Of a DNA stretch of 64,000 bases, positions 30,028 to 39,310 are shown in pieces. The stretch's first letter is position 1, and every line of letters begins with the position of its first letter. The notes beneath the pieces were generated by a model. The model did not search any database. It worked only from the letters and a program-made list of their open reading frames with translations, and was not told the DNA's origin. The position numbers and the translations under genes are program-made. Location of the stretch: the NCBI RefSeq assembly GCF_902832845.1, contig NZ_CADFDB010000001.1, forward strand, positions 806,001 to 870,000, given 5' to 3'. Source of the DNA: Burkholderia metallica. Its GTDB lineage: Bacteria > Pseudomonadota > Gammaproteobacteria > Burkholderiales > Burkholderiaceae.

Positions 30028-30672
30028 ATGACGCCGTGGGAGATTCAGGGCACCGAACTGATGAATTGCAATTGCTCATACGGTTGCCCGTGCCAGTTCA
30101 ATGCGCTGCCGACCAACGGCTATTGCGCGGCGATGGGGGCGATTTCGATCGACAGCGGCCACTACGGCGACGTGGTGCTCGACGGTGTCAGGATCGCGGT
30201 CGTGTTCGCTTGGCCGGGGGCGGTGCACGAGGGCAGGGGCAAGTGCCAGCCGATCGTCGACGAGCGCGCGAGCCCGGCGCAGCGCGACGCGGTGCTGAAG
30301 ATCATGACTGGTCAGGATACCGATCCTTTTGCGACGATGTTCGCGGTCTTCGCGTCGACGCTCGAGCAGGCGTTCGATCCGATCTTCGCGAAGATCGATT
30401 TCGACGTCGATGTCGATGCACGGCGCGGCCGGATTCATGTCGACGGCGTGTTCGACGTCGCGGGCGATCCCATCCTCAATCCGGTGACGGGGGACGAACA
30501 TCGCGTACGGATCGACCTGCCGCACGGTTTCGAGTACGAGCTGGCCGAAATCGGTTCGGGCACGTCGCGCTCGCAAGGCAACATTCCGCTGACGCTCGAC
30601 GGCACCTATGCGCAGTTCGCACGGCTGCACATGAACAATCATGGGTTGATCCGGCATCGCGCCGCGGCATGA
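30028..30672 (+). CDS. DUF1326 domain-containing protein
   Basis: 214 residues. The Cys-rich start MNCNCSYGCPCQFNALPTNGYC (four to five Cys near 12-33) and the following GHYGDVVLDGVRIAVVFAWPGAVHEGRGK are characteristic of DUF1326. The clustered cysteines suggest metal binding. Its stop overlaps the DUF2182 membrane protein start as ATGA; the two families are commonly paired. Function is not known. Confidence 0.85.
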   Translation: MTPWEIQGTELMNCNCSYGCPCQFNALPTNGYCAAMGAISIDSGHYGDVVLDGVRIAVVFAWPGAVHEGRGKCQPIVDERASPAQRDAVLKIMTGQDTDPFATMFAVFASTLEQAFDPIFAKIDFDVDVDARRGRIHVDGVFDVAGDPILNPVTGDEHRVRIDLPHGFEYELAEIGSGTSRSQGNIPLTLDGTYAQFARLHMNNHGLIRHRAAA

Positions 30673-31460
30673 CTGCATTCGACCACGGGCGCTGGCGCGA
30701 GCGCGTCATCACGCTGCTCGGCATGGCGGCGCTCGTCGGTTTGTGCTGGTTCTACCTGTGGACGGGGGCGGGAACCGGCATGTCGGCGCTGGAGATGACG
30801 ACCGTCGCGCTCTTTCCGCATCGCCTCGCGGACGCCATGGGCAGCATGGAGCCGACGCTCACGACCGTGATCGTGATGTGGTGGGTGATGATGATCGCGA
30901 TGATGACGCCCAGTGCGGCGCCGCTCGTGATGCTGTACCGGCGCGTGCTGCGGCAGCGGGGCGCGGACGGCGCCGGTTCGGCGTTCACGTCGATGGCGCT
31001 GCTGGCCGGTTATCTGGTCGCGTGGCTCGCGTTCTCGATCGGCGCGGCGTTGCTCCAGGCGATGCTGCAGCCGGCCGGGCTGATCTCCGCGATGATGCTG
31101 TGGTCGAAGAGCGCCGTCCTGTCCGCGATCGTGCTGGCGCTGGCCGGTCTCTATCAGTTTTCGCCGCTCAAGCGCGCGTGCCTGCGGCAATGCCGGGCGC
31201 CGGCCGCGTTCCTGGTCGCGCACTGGCGTCCGGGCGTCGCCGGCAGTTTCCTGCTCGGCGCGCGGCACGGCATGGTTTGCGTGGGGTGCTGCTGGTTGCT
31301 GATGGCGCTGCTGTTCGTCGGCGGCGTGATGAACGTCGTCTGGATCGCCGCGCTGTCGTGCTTCGTGTTCGCGGAAAAGATCCTGCCCGGCGGCGAACGT
31401 ATCGGGCAGGCGCTGGGCGTCGTGCTGATTGCGTGGGCCGGTGTGACGTTGATCGTGTGA
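30669..31460 (+). CDS. DUF2182 domain-containing membrane protein
   Basis: 263 residues, about seven membrane segments. WWVMMIAMMTPSAAPLVMLY near 75-95 and LGARHGMVCVGCCWLLMALLFVGGVMNVVWIAAL near 195-230 are the family core, with Met, Cys and His residues that could handle a metal. It is coupled to the DUF1326 gene and followed by a CusF-like protein gene, which supports a role in metal (perhaps copper) handling; this is inference. Confidence 0.86.
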   Translation: MTAFDHGRWRERVITLLGMAALVGLCWFYLWTGAGTGMSALEMTTVALFPHRLADAMGSMEPTLTTVIVMWWVMMIAMMTPSAAPLVMLYRRVLRQRGADGAGSAFTSMALLAGYLVAWLAFSIGAALLQAMLQPAGLISAMMLWSKSAVLSAIVLALAGLYQFSPLKRACLRQCRAPAAFLVAHWRPGVAGSFLLGARHGMVCVGCCWLLMALLFVGGVMNVVWIAALSCFVFAEKILPGGERIGQALGVVLIAWAGVTLIV

Positions 31461-31506
31461 CGGGCGATCGTCCCTGCGGGGAACGCGGGGCCGGCCCGAT
31501 GGGAGC

Positions 31507-31860
31507 GTGGCGACGAAAACCTGCTTGCAGCTCGCCGCCGTATGGTGCGCGATGGCCGTCGTTGCGCCGCCGGCGTTCGCGGGCGGCGACATGTCCGACA
31601 TGAAGATGGGCGGCGCGGCGATGTCGGCGCCGGATTCGGCGCTGACCGATGCCGAGGTCCGGGAGATCGACGTCGGCCGCGGACGGGTGACGTTGAAGCA
31701 CGGTGCCCTCGACAACGTCGGGATGCCGCCGATGACGATGGCGTTCAAGGTCGCCGACGCAGCCATGCTCCGGCCGCTTCATGTGGGTGACAAGGTCAGG
31801 GTCCGGGTGGAGAACGTCAACGGTACGCTCACGATCGTGAAGCTCGTGAAGGGGCCGTGA
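31507..31860 (+). CDS. CusF-like periplasmic copper-binding protein
   Basis: 117 residues from a GTG start. A signal peptide runs to AFA near residue 25. A Met-rich stretch GGDMSDMKMGGAAM is followed by a small OB-like domain with MPPMTMAFKV, the metal-binding motif of CusF proteins (the usual Trp position before MPxMTM is Met), and GDKVRVRVENVNGTLTIVKL. It probably binds Cu(I)/Ag(I) in the periplasm. No CusCBA pump is nearby. Confidence 0.82.
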   Translation: MATKTCLQLAAVWCAMAVVAPPAFAGGDMSDMKMGGAAMSAPDSALTDAEVREIDVGRGRVTLKHGALDNVGMPPMTMAFKVADAAMLRPLHVGDKVRVRVENVNGTLTIVKLVKGP

Positions 31861-31944
31861 CGAACCCGCGGGCACGCGCGCACGGGCTCGGCGTGCGGCG
31901 GCTGATGGCCGGTTGGGTTGGTATTGCGCCGGGTGATGCGTTCA

Positions 31945-32208
31945 TCACGCAGGCGCCCCCGTGCCGAGATCCACGAAGACGTTGTTGGCGCGCGCCTCGT
32001 ACAGCCGCTTGCCGAGGTTCTGACAGTCGTGTTCGTCGGGTTCCGGCAGGTCGCACGCCACCAGATAGACCCGCGGCAGATCGCCGGTGTTCAGCGTCGT
32101 GTGTGCGTCGCTGCCGCGCGGAAATCGCGTGAGGTTGCAGCGGCCGATCGCTTCGCCGGTTCCCGACAGGACAAAGACGCATTCCGCGTACGGGCGGCGG
32201 CGGCGCAT
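31945..32208 (-). CDS. Hypothetical protein
   Basis: 87 residues, convergent with the CusF-like gene. The composition is balanced (TLNTGDLPRVYLVACDLPEPDEHDCQNLGKRLYEA) while other frames are Arg/Ala-rich, so this strand is the likelier coding one. Start is uncertain because the first residues are MRRRR. No family recognised. The 275 bases that follow to the collagen-like gene carry nothing clear. Confidence 0.45.
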   Translation of the reverse strand: MRRRRPYAECVFVLSGTGEAIGRCNLTRFPRGSDAHTTLNTGDLPRVYLVACDLPEPDEHDCQNLGKRLYEARANNVFVDLGTGAPA

Positions 32209-32483
32209 CGTGGGGCATATCTGAATGACGGCGGTACAGGCCGGAAAGCACCGTTCGCCGCCGCGATGCTACGTAACGCAGCGGGCGCGTTACGCCCGCG
32301 TCACCCGGTACGCGACGCCCGGTCGAAGCTGCGAAGACGGCCGCGGACGCAGCACGACGCCCCTGAACGGCCGTCTGGACGCGGCTCTCCGGCAGGCGTG
32401 CGAAGTCGTCGTTGAGGCCGATCGCAATGGCACGATAGATGCTTATCAGAGTGATCGAGCTAAAAAAGCTAACGGGGGCTTCC

Positions 32484-33836
32484 ATGCAAAATCACTTCAT
32501 CAGGACGAACGTTGCGCTCGCGGCCATTGCGGCGGCTTGCGCACTGGCCGCGTGCGGCGGGACCGATGTTACGGCGCCGAAGCCGGGCGGTAACAACATC
32601 GGCACGAGTACGAGTGGCACTGGCGGGAGCAGTGGTACGAGTGGGACTAGTGGCACGAGTGGAACCAGCGGAACGAGTGGGACCAGTGGCACGAGTGGAA
32701 CCAGCGGAACGAGTGGGACCAGTGGCACGAGCGGAACCAGTGGCACGAGCGGAACCAGCGGCACGAGCGGAACCAGCGGCACAAGTGGAACCAGCGGCAC
32801 AAGTGGAACCAGCGGTACGAGCGGAACCAGCGGTACGAGCGGAACCAGCGGTACGAGCGGAACCAGCGGTACGAGCGGAACCAGCGGTACGAGCGGAACC
32901 AGCGGTACGAGTGGAACCAGCGGTACGAGCGGAACCAGCGGTACGAGTGGAACCAGCGGTACGAGTGGAACCAGCGGTACGAGTGGAACCGGCGGCACGA
33001 GCGGCACCAGCGGTACCCCCGGCACCAACGGCATCATCAGCTCCGTCGGCGCGGTCGTCACGGGCGTTGGCGCCACGATCAGCGCGGCGAGGCCGCCGGG
33101 CGTGGACGCGGGCGTGGCGATCGGCGCCGGCGACACGGTCTCCGGCGTGGGCACGCTCATCCGCGACACGTCGAACGCCGTGAGCAACGGCATCGGCCAG
33201 ACCGGCTTCACCGCGAACCCCGTCGGGACCACGGTCGCCGGGCTCGGCGAAACGGTGAAGGCGCTCGGCACCGGCCCGCTGTCGCCGTTGGCGCCGCTCA
33301 CGACGCCGGTCGGCGGGCTGCTCGACACTGTGGCCGGCGGAATCAAGACCGGCGGCACGATGCTCGGCTCGGCCCTTTCGTCGGGCCCGGTCCAGCAGAC
33401 GACGCAGGCGATCAGCACGGCGATCACGCCGCTCGTCACGACCGTCGGCCAGGTCACGCAGCAGGTCGGCACGGCGACCGGCCTCGGGCAGCCCGTCGCG
33501 GGCCTGCTCGGCCAGATCGGCGGCGCGATCACGTCGGCGGGATGGAAGGTGACGTCCACGTCGCCGCAGCCGGTGGTCGGCGGCGTCGGCGAACTCGTTC
33601 GCGCGGTCGGCAACACGGTGACCAACGTGGGCGGCCTCGTGAACCCGAACGGCGCGAACGGCGCGGTGCCGGTCGCGGGCCTGGTGACGAGCGTGGTCGG
33701 CGGCATGCCGGCGGCCGTCCACAACGGTCCGGCAACCGGTACGGGCGGCGGCTCGCCATTGGGCGGCCTCTCCAATCCGCTCGCGCCCGTTACCGGGCTG
33801 GTGGGCGGCTTGCTCGGCGGCCTGGCGGGAAAGTAG
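32484..33836 (+). CDS. Collagen-like (Gly-Thr-Ser) repeat lipoprotein
   Basis: 450 residues. Signal peptide with lipobox LAAC (Cys near residue 25), so the protein is probably lipid-anchored. A linker GGTDVTAPKPGG precedes 44 consecutive Gly-Thr-x triplets, 39 of them perfect GTS, coded by a near-perfect 18-bp DNA repeat (32634-33029). The remaining 270 residues are Gly/Val/Thr-rich and low in charge, with recurring VGxxVxxVG patterns and an ending GLLGGLAGK. Burkholderia is known for collagen-like proteins of this kind. Surface adhesion is the usual suggestion for the class, not shown here. Confidence 0.85.
   Translation: MQNHFIRTNVALAAIAAACALAACGGTDVTAPKPGGNNIGTSTSGTGGSSGTSGTSGTSGTSGTSGTSGTSGTSGTSGTSGTSGTSGTSGTSGTSGTSGTSGTSGTSGTSGTSGTSGTSGTSGTSGTSGTSGTSGTSGTSGTSGTSGTSGTSGTSGTSGTSGTSGTSGTGGTSGTSGTPGTNGIISSVGAVVTGVGATISAARPPGVDAGVAIGAGDTVSGVGTLIRDTSNAVSNGIGQTGFTANPVGTTVAGLGETVKALGTGPLSPLAPLTTPVGGLLDTVAGGIKTGGTMLGSALSSGPVQQTTQAISTAITPLVTTVGQVTQQVGTATGLGQPVAGLLGQIGGAITSAGWKVTSTSPQPVVGGVGELVRAVGNTVTNVGGLVNPNGANGAVPVAGLVTSVVGGMPAAVHNGPATGTGGGSPLGGLSNPLAPVTGLVGGLLGGLAGK
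32634..33029 (+). repeat. Tandem repeat array encoding Gly-Thr-Ser triplets
   Basis: 396 bp, 44 triplets in 9-bp steps. The DNA runs mostly as an 18-bp unit, GGAACCAGCGGTACGAGC, with synonymous changes at the ends and almost none in the middle (32810-32990). This marks recent unit duplication and possible length variation between strains. Confidence 0.95.
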
Positions 33837-33857
33837 CCGCCCCGTCCGGATCGTCAC

Positions 33858-33899
33858 GGCGGTAACCGGCCGAATGAAAATCGGCCGCCGGTTACCGCC
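33858..33899. terminator. Long inverted repeat between convergent genes
   Basis: GGCGGTAACCGG (33858-33869) pairs with CCGGTTACCGCC (33888-33899), with an inner CCGA/TCGG stem. It sits between the collagen-like gene and the convergent Lrp gene and may end transcription from both. No T-run follows. Confidence 0.55.
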
Positions 33900-33959
33900 G
33901 ATCCTGCCGGTCGGATAGTCTCCTGCGGGGAAACCGGCAGGCCGGCGCCGCCCGCTGCA

Positions 33960-34421
33960 TCAATCGCGACCCACGTCGTGCTGCGATGGCGGCCGCGCCA
34001 AACCGCGTGCGGGCAGCGGCGTCGACATCACGATCGACGTGCGCGTTTCGCCGTACAGATTGATGCGTCCGATCAGTTGTTCGAGATGGGTCATGCTGAC
34101 GGCGACGAGTCGCATGACGTACGAGTCCGCGCCCGTCACGTGATGGCATTCGACGACTTCGGGAATCGTCTCCAGCAGCCGGAGGAATTTGGCTTTCGCC
34201 GGTTGCGCGACCGTGATGCCGATCAGCGCGCTGACCGGATAGCCGGCCGCGACAGGATTGACCTGCGCCGTGTAGCCGTCGACGACGCCGGCCGCTTCGA
34301 GGCGCTTCACGCGCTCCGTCACCGCCGGCACCGACAGGTGCACGTGGCGCGCCAGCTCCGTGTAGCTGATGCGGCCGTTGTCCTGCAACAGCGCCAGTAC
34401 CTTCCAGTCCAGATCGTCCAT
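33960..34421 (-). CDS. Lrp/AsnC family transcriptional regulator
   Basis: 153 residues. The N-terminal winged helix (MDDLDWKVLALLQDNGRISYTELARHV, then VPAVTERVKRLEAAGVVDGY) and the RAM effector domain with VVECHHVTGADSYVMRL are standard. The start at 34421 is taken because the domain begins there; the frame runs further upstream. Transcribed away from a LysE-type exporter 115 bp away, it probably controls that exporter in response to an amino acid. Confidence 0.92.
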   Translation of the reverse strand: MDDLDWKVLALLQDNGRISYTELARHVHLSVPAVTERVKRLEAAGVVDGYTAQVNPVAAGYPVSALIGITVAQPAKAKFLRLLETIPEVVECHHVTGADSYVMRLVAVSMTHLEQLIGRINLYGETRTSIVMSTPLPARGLARPPSQHDVGRD

Positions 34422-34536
34422 CGCGGCGGATTTTTTAAGGTCGAGTGACCATTTTTCCTTAAAAACCGCATTCAGCGAGGACGGGATTTTCCCTACGATG
34501 CCTGTTCCACCCGTTGCAGGTTGCAAGGAGCAGGCG

Positions 34537-35175
34537 ATGCTGTTCATCAAGTCCGTCGTGATGGGGCTGTCGATCGCGGTGCCGGTCGGCCCGATCGGCA
34601 TGCTGTGCATTCAGCGCAGCCTGAGCCGCGGGTTTCGCGCGGGATTCGCGACGGGCATCGGCGCCGCATGCGCCGATGCGATCTACGGCCTGCTCGGCGC
34701 GCTCGGCATCGCGGGTGTCGTCACCGCGTTCCCGATGCTCACCGTCGGCCTGAAAATCGGCGGCGGCGCGTTCCTCGTGTGGCTTGCATGGACCATCGTG
34801 CGACAGGCGCCGGCCGACTCCCGTGCGCCGCGCGACGTGCCGCGTACGAGCGTGTTGCGGGATTTCCTGACCACGTTCGGCCTGACGCTGTCGAATCCGA
34901 TGACGATCCTGTCGTTCGTCGGGATTTTCGCGGCGCTCGGCCCGCTGTCGGGCGCGGGTGAAGGGGCGATGGGGCTGGCCGTCGCGCTGATGGTCGCCGG
35001 CGTGTTCACCGGTTCCGCGACGTGGTGGCTGTGCCTGAGCGGTGCGACCGCCGCACTGCGCACGAAGATGCCGTTCGCGTTCATCCACGGGCTGTCGCGC
35101 GTGTCGGCCGCAGTGATCGCGGTATTCGGCGTGATTCAGGTGATCGCGGGCGTGCGCGGTGTGATCCAGGTCTAG
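34537..35175 (+). CDS. LysE family amino-acid exporter
   Basis: 212 residues, about six membrane segments. It begins MLFIKSVVMGLSIAVPVGPIGMLCIQRSL, the classic LysE/RhtB start with the GPxG motif, and contains GFRAGFATGIGAACADAIYG and LTLSNPMTILSFVGIFAALG. GGAG lies just upstream of the chosen ATG. It exports an amino acid or related compound; the divergent Lrp-type regulator supports this. Confidence 0.9.
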   Translation: MLFIKSVVMGLSIAVPVGPIGMLCIQRSLSRGFRAGFATGIGAACADAIYGLLGALGIAGVVTAFPMLTVGLKIGGGAFLVWLAWTIVRQAPADSRAPRDVPRTSVLRDFLTTFGLTLSNPMTILSFVGIFAALGPLSGAGEGAMGLAVALMVAGVFTGSATWWLCLSGATAALRTKMPFAFIHGLSRVSAAVIAVFGVIQVIAGVRGVIQV

Positions 35176-35284
35176 ATGTCGGTCGATGCACGGCGCATAT
35201 CGCATGGCGACCGGATCGCATCGACCGTCCCGCCGCCCACCCGCCATCACGGTAACGCGTTGCCGTCCGCCGGCTTCGCGACGA

Positions 35285-36130
35285 TCATCCCAGCTCGAAC
35301 GACGTCACGCCGAACACGCGATCGATCGCAATCGCCGGCGCGTCTTTCGTGTACATCCGCGCGGTTTCGAAGACGCTCGTCATTCCGTGCCGTTCTGCCA
35401 GTGCGACAGCAGCGGGGTTGGTTTCCGGCACGTCGAGCACGATCGTTTCGCCCGGCATGCGCGCCGCGAGCGCGCGAAACAGCCCGGTGGCAACATCTGC
35501 GTCGTCGGCGAACAGCGGGCCGATCTTGCAGCCTGCGCGGCAGCGGCGCACGACCCCGTAACCGGCGATCCGGTCGCCGTCGATCGTCGCGAGCGCCACC
35601 GCATCCGGTTGCCCGATCCACGCGGCAAGGAAGCGATCGCGCGCCGCGGGAAAGCACGGGCGATCGTATGCGAGCAACTGCGCGAACGGCACGTCGGCTG
35701 CTGCCACCACGTGCGCGCACCCGATGCCGTCCACTCGCCCCTGATAGCGGATGTTGCGGTAGGCCAGCCTGAAGCCGGATTTCCGGTAGTTCGCCTGCTG
35801 GGCGACGACGCCGTCGAGCCCGACGTTGCGACCGGCGAGGTAACGCATGCCGTGCTGCCAGACTCGCATGCCGAAGCCCCGGCCGCGAAATCCGGGTTTC
35901 ACGATATAGAGACCGATGAAGCCGAAGCATGCGTCGTAGGCGACCGCGGCAAGGCACGCGACCGGCTCGCCGCGCAGCACGCCGACGAAAAATCCGGCCG
36001 GGTCCGCTTCCCGGAAACACGACGGATCGTGCAGGCCGGGGTTCCAGCCTTCCGCGGCCGCCCATTCGACCGACATCGCGACCTCGTCGGCCGACATGGT
36101 GCGCACGATGAAGTCTTCGTCCTGATCCAT
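35285..36130 (-). CDS. GNAT family N-acetyltransferase, two-domain
   Basis: 281 residues. The first GNAT domain has FGFIGLYIVKPGFRGRGFGMRVWQHGM (acetyl-CoA loop near 70-95). The C-terminal half has YGVVRRCRAGCKIGPLFADD, typical of the YitH/HolE-type two-domain acetyltransferases. The acceptor is unknown. The gene stands alone between the LysE gene and a convergent-spaced YdeI gene on the same strand. Confidence 0.85.
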   Translation of the reverse strand: MDQDEDFIVRTMSADEVAMSVEWAAAEGWNPGLHDPSCFREADPAGFFVGVLRGEPVACLAAVAYDACFGFIGLYIVKPGFRGRGFGMRVWQHGMRYLAGRNVGLDGVVAQQANYRKSGFRLAYRNIRYQGRVDGIGCAHVVAAADVPFAQLLAYDRPCFPAARDRFLAAWIGQPDAVALATIDGDRIAGYGVVRRCRAGCKIGPLFADDADVATGLFRALAARMPGETIVLDVPETNPAAVALAERHGMTSVFETARMYTKDAPAIAIDRVFGVTSFELG

Positions 36131-36227
36131 GGTTCACCTCGGTCGCTGTGCTCGGGATTGCGCGTGACGTGACGGCCTGTGCATCGGGGCGCGCGGGCGT
36201 TCGGCAAGATCGCCGTCCGCGCACCCG

Positions 36228-36797
36228 CTACGGGTGGAAGGTTTCGCCGCGGGTCAGCATGGCGATGAATTCCGCGATCTTGCGCGCCCTGGTTTCCGGC
36301 TTCCTGGCGTTCTGTATCCGGTACAGGATCGCATAGCGGTTACGGCTGTTCAGCGTCGCGAAAAACTTCGCGGCTTTCGGATGAGCGTCCAGCGCCGCCT
36401 GCAGGTCGTCCGGCACGGTCGAGTTGCTGGCCGACGTATAAGCCGCCTGCCAGCGGCCGTCCTTCCTGGCCTTCTCGATTTCGCTCATGCCGGCCGGCCG
36501 CATCCTGCCCGCGGCGATCAGCGCTTCGGCGCGGTCGGTGTTCAGTTTGGACCAGCTGCTTTTTGCGGAGCGCGGGGTGAAGCGCTGGAGCCAGCAGATG
36601 TCGTCCCCGGCCCGCTTTTGGCCGTCGATCCAGCCGTGGCAGAGGGCGCTTTCCAGCGCCTGTTCGTACGTGACGGTGCGCAGATCGGCACCTTTTTTCG
36701 CGAGACGCAGCCAGACACCCGTTGAAGCGCCGCCGTTTTGACCGAGCCAGCTTTCCCATTCGGTCTGACTGGCAAAGGTTAGAGCGGATTCGGTCAT
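36228..36797 (-). CDS. YdeI/OmpD-associated family protein
   Basis: 189 residues. GVWLRLAKKGADLRTVTYEQALESALCHGWIDGQKR and the following FTPRSAKSSWSKLNTDRAEALIAAGRM are the signature of this family, and the end LNSRNRYAILYRIQNARKPETRARKIAEFI is its C-terminal helical part. The start at MTESALTF (36797) is used; longer in-frame extensions lack similarity. Family members are linked to protection against some antimicrobial peptides; the mechanism is unclear. Confidence 0.87.
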   Translation of the reverse strand: MTESALTFASQTEWESWLGQNGGASTGVWLRLAKKGADLRTVTYEQALESALCHGWIDGQKRAGDDICWLQRFTPRSAKSSWSKLNTDRAEALIAAGRMRPAGMSEIEKARKDGRWQAAYTSASNSTVPDDLQAALDAHPKAAKFFATLNSRNRYAILYRIQNARKPETRARKIAEFIAMLTRGETFHP

Positions 36798-37013
36798 GTC
36801 GCCGTCCTGAAGGGTTGCGTGCATGTGCGGGGATAGCGTCCGCAGTCTAACAGTGTCGATACGGGCGGCGAAGTCCGTGATGCGTCCGAAGGCCGGCCGC
36901 CCGGGGCATCGCGGGTCCGTCGGCGGGGCTGGACCGGAATCGCCTGTGTCAAGCATCCGGCGACGACGGAAGACCTGGCCGCACACGGCACCAAAGGCCC
37001 CGCCATCGACGCA

Positions 37014-38942
37014 TCAGAACGTGTAGCTCACCTTACCGAACGCCGTGCGCCCCAGCGTGTTGTACCCGTACGCGGTCATGTACTGCCGGTCGAACAGATT
37101 CGACACGGTCGCCGATACCGTCAGGTGCGAATTGATCCGGTACGACGCACGCAGCCCCACCGTCAGATACGAAGGCAGATAGGTCGAGTTCGCCGGATCG
37201 TCGAACGTCGTGCCGCCATACAGCAGCGATGCGCCCGTGCTCAACGCATGCAGGTGCAGCTCGTCCCACGTGTGGTCGATGTTGATGCTGACCGTCTGGC
37301 GCGGCCGCCGGTTGAGCCACGAGTCGTTCGTCTCGTCCTGCGGATTCAGGAGCCCGACCGCGACGCTCACGGGCGTCGAGCGGCCGATCGTCCCCTTGTA
37401 CGACAGGTCGATCCCGCGAATATGCGCGCGGCCGATGTTCATCGGCGAGAACGTCGCCGGGTTGTACGCGATCAGGTTCGTGACGCGCGTGTCGTAGATC
37501 GCAGCCGTGAACGTGCCGTACGACGTGTTCGCATCGACCGCGGCCTCGACCGACGTGTTGCGCTCCGGGCTGAGATTCGGATTGCCGTAGCCGGGGTAGT
37601 ACAGGTCGTTGAACGTCGGCAGCTTGAACGCGTTGCCGTACGACACGCGCGCCGTGTACACCGGCGTGATCGCCCACGACAGCGCCGCGTTGCCCGTATT
37701 CACCGACTGCCCGGCGATGATTTCATGACGTCCCGCGACGAACATCGTCACGTTGCCGAGCGTCGCCGACTGATGCAGCGAGAACGCGGAATCGTTGCGC
37801 GTCGGCACGCCGTTCGGGATGTCGACCGGCAGGAACGCCTGCTCACGCGTGAAGTCGTACGCGAGCTTGGTTTCGCCCGACAGCGGCAGCCCGAACAGAT
37901 GGAACCCGCGCTCCTGATGCGTCAGCGACGTCGACGTGCTGATGCGCTGCGAATCGATCTGGTCGGTCGGGATGGTCGGGGCGCTCGCGTAGAGGAACCC
38001 GCGATCGTTCGCATAGCCGAAGGACTGGTCGAACTGCGTGTCCGGCGTGATGTCGAGATGGAATGCGATCCCGGTCGTCAGCTGATGATCGAGCTGGCGG
38101 TTCGCGGAGCCGCTGTTGTCGTACGACAGATCGGACCGGTGATACAGCGCGAACGTCGAGATCGACCAGTTGTCGCGCGCGTAGCCGAGGCGTGCATCGA
38201 GGTCCTGCGCGTGATACGGGTTGCGGCCGGCTTCGTGCCCGTATGCGAAGGGCCGCGTCGCGTCGATGCCGGCCGTGTTGTACGTGTGCAGGCCGAGCGA
38301 GTAGGTGAGCCCGCCGAGCGCGGCGAGCGGCCCGGTCGACGGCACGGTGCCCGACGTGCGCAGCTGCGTGTCGAACGTCTTGTTCGACCCGCCGCCGAAC
38401 GACACGGTGGTCTGGTTCGGCTGGTTGGCGGCGCGCCGCGTGAAGAGCTGCACGACGCCGCCCATCGCATTGGCGCCGAACGACGCGGCGGCCGGCCCCG
38501 AAATCACTTCCACCCGCTCGAACGCTTCGGTCGGCAGGTCCGACCACGGCGCGATGCCGGTGGTCGGCGAACCGATCCGGATGCCGTCGATGAACACCGC
38601 GACCTGGCTTGCCGACGAGCCGCGAATGCTGACCGATGCGTTCGAGCCGGGGCCGCCGTTCTGCGAGACGGTCACGCCCGGCAGCGTCGCGAGCGCCTGC
38701 GTGATGCTCGGGTCGCTCGGCGCCAGCCGGTCGAGGTCGGTACGCGTGAGCACGTGGGTCGTCGCATAGCGCTGGTCGAACGACTCGGGCAGCCGCCGCG
38801 TGTCGGTCACGTTGACGGTCGGCAGGTCGGCATTGTTGGCGGCCGGGGCCGGCTGCGAAACCGCGGTGTCGCCGGCGGCGTGCGCGAGCGGCGACAGGAG
38901 TGCGGTCGCGGCGGACGTGGCAAGGAGGTGTCGAATCTTCAT
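37014..38942 (-). CDS. btuB: TonB-dependent vitamin B12 receptor, BtuB type
   Basis: 642 residues. Signal peptide ending LAHA; a TonB-box-like NADLPTVNVTDTRR; plug domain with TLPGVTVSQNGGPGSNASVSIRG and VEVISGPAAASFGANAMGGVVQL; then a 22-strand barrel ending in GKVSYTF with the terminal Phe. A cobalamin riboswitch lies upstream on the same strand, so cobalamin uptake is the probable role and B12 should repress it. The receptor gene is not followed by btuC/D/F genes here. Confidence 0.9.
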   Translation of the reverse strand: MKIRHLLATSAATALLSPLAHAAGDTAVSQPAPAANNADLPTVNVTDTRRLPESFDQRYATTHVLTRTDLDRLAPSDPSITQALATLPGVTVSQNGGPGSNASVSIRGSSASQVAVFIDGIRIGSPTTGIAPWSDLPTEAFERVEVISGPAAASFGANAMGGVVQLFTRRAANQPNQTTVSFGGGSNKTFDTQLRTSGTVPSTGPLAALGGLTYSLGLHTYNTAGIDATRPFAYGHEAGRNPYHAQDLDARLGYARDNWSISTFALYHRSDLSYDNSGSANRQLDHQLTTGIAFHLDITPDTQFDQSFGYANDRGFLYASAPTIPTDQIDSQRISTSTSLTHQERGFHLFGLPLSGETKLAYDFTREQAFLPVDIPNGVPTRNDSAFSLHQSATLGNVTMFVAGRHEIIAGQSVNTGNAALSWAITPVYTARVSYGNAFKLPTFNDLYYPGYGNPNLSPERNTSVEAAVDANTSYGTFTAAIYDTRVTNLIAYNPATFSPMNIGRAHIRGIDLSYKGTIGRSTPVSVAVGLLNPQDETNDSWLNRRPRQTVSINIDHTWDELHLHALSTGASLLYGGTTFDDPANSTYLPSYLTVGLRASYRINSHLTVSATVSNLFDRQYMTAYGYNTLGRTAFGKVSYTF

Positions 38943-39310
38943 GAGGCTGTCGTCGTGGTCGGGCTGCGCATGCGCCGATCGAAAGCGGGCAGCGGGCAGC
39001 ACCGGTTTTGTTATCGGTGAGCGGGCTATCGCGCGACCGGCCGGTGCCGGCCGCCGTCGCGGGCGTTGCGGGTGCAGGGGCGGCGCACGCCGGCGGGCGC
39101 GAGCGAAAGGGAACGGCGCGCGCGAGCGGGCGGGCCGTGCATGCCGGCAGCGTGCCGGCGCGGCGCTTCCGGTGCGAAAGCGAATGCGGTAACGGTGGAC
39201 ATCGGGCGGATCCGGAGGTCGGGCCGTCCATGCAACGGGCAACCGCGCATGGCGGTGCCTGGCGCATCGGGACACCCCGCCCGGTGCGGCTGCTTGGACC
39301 TCGGGTCGAT

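Noticed and set aside
32634-33029. CRISPR array
   Set aside because: The repeats are contiguous 18-bp units without spacers and are in frame inside a lipoprotein gene.
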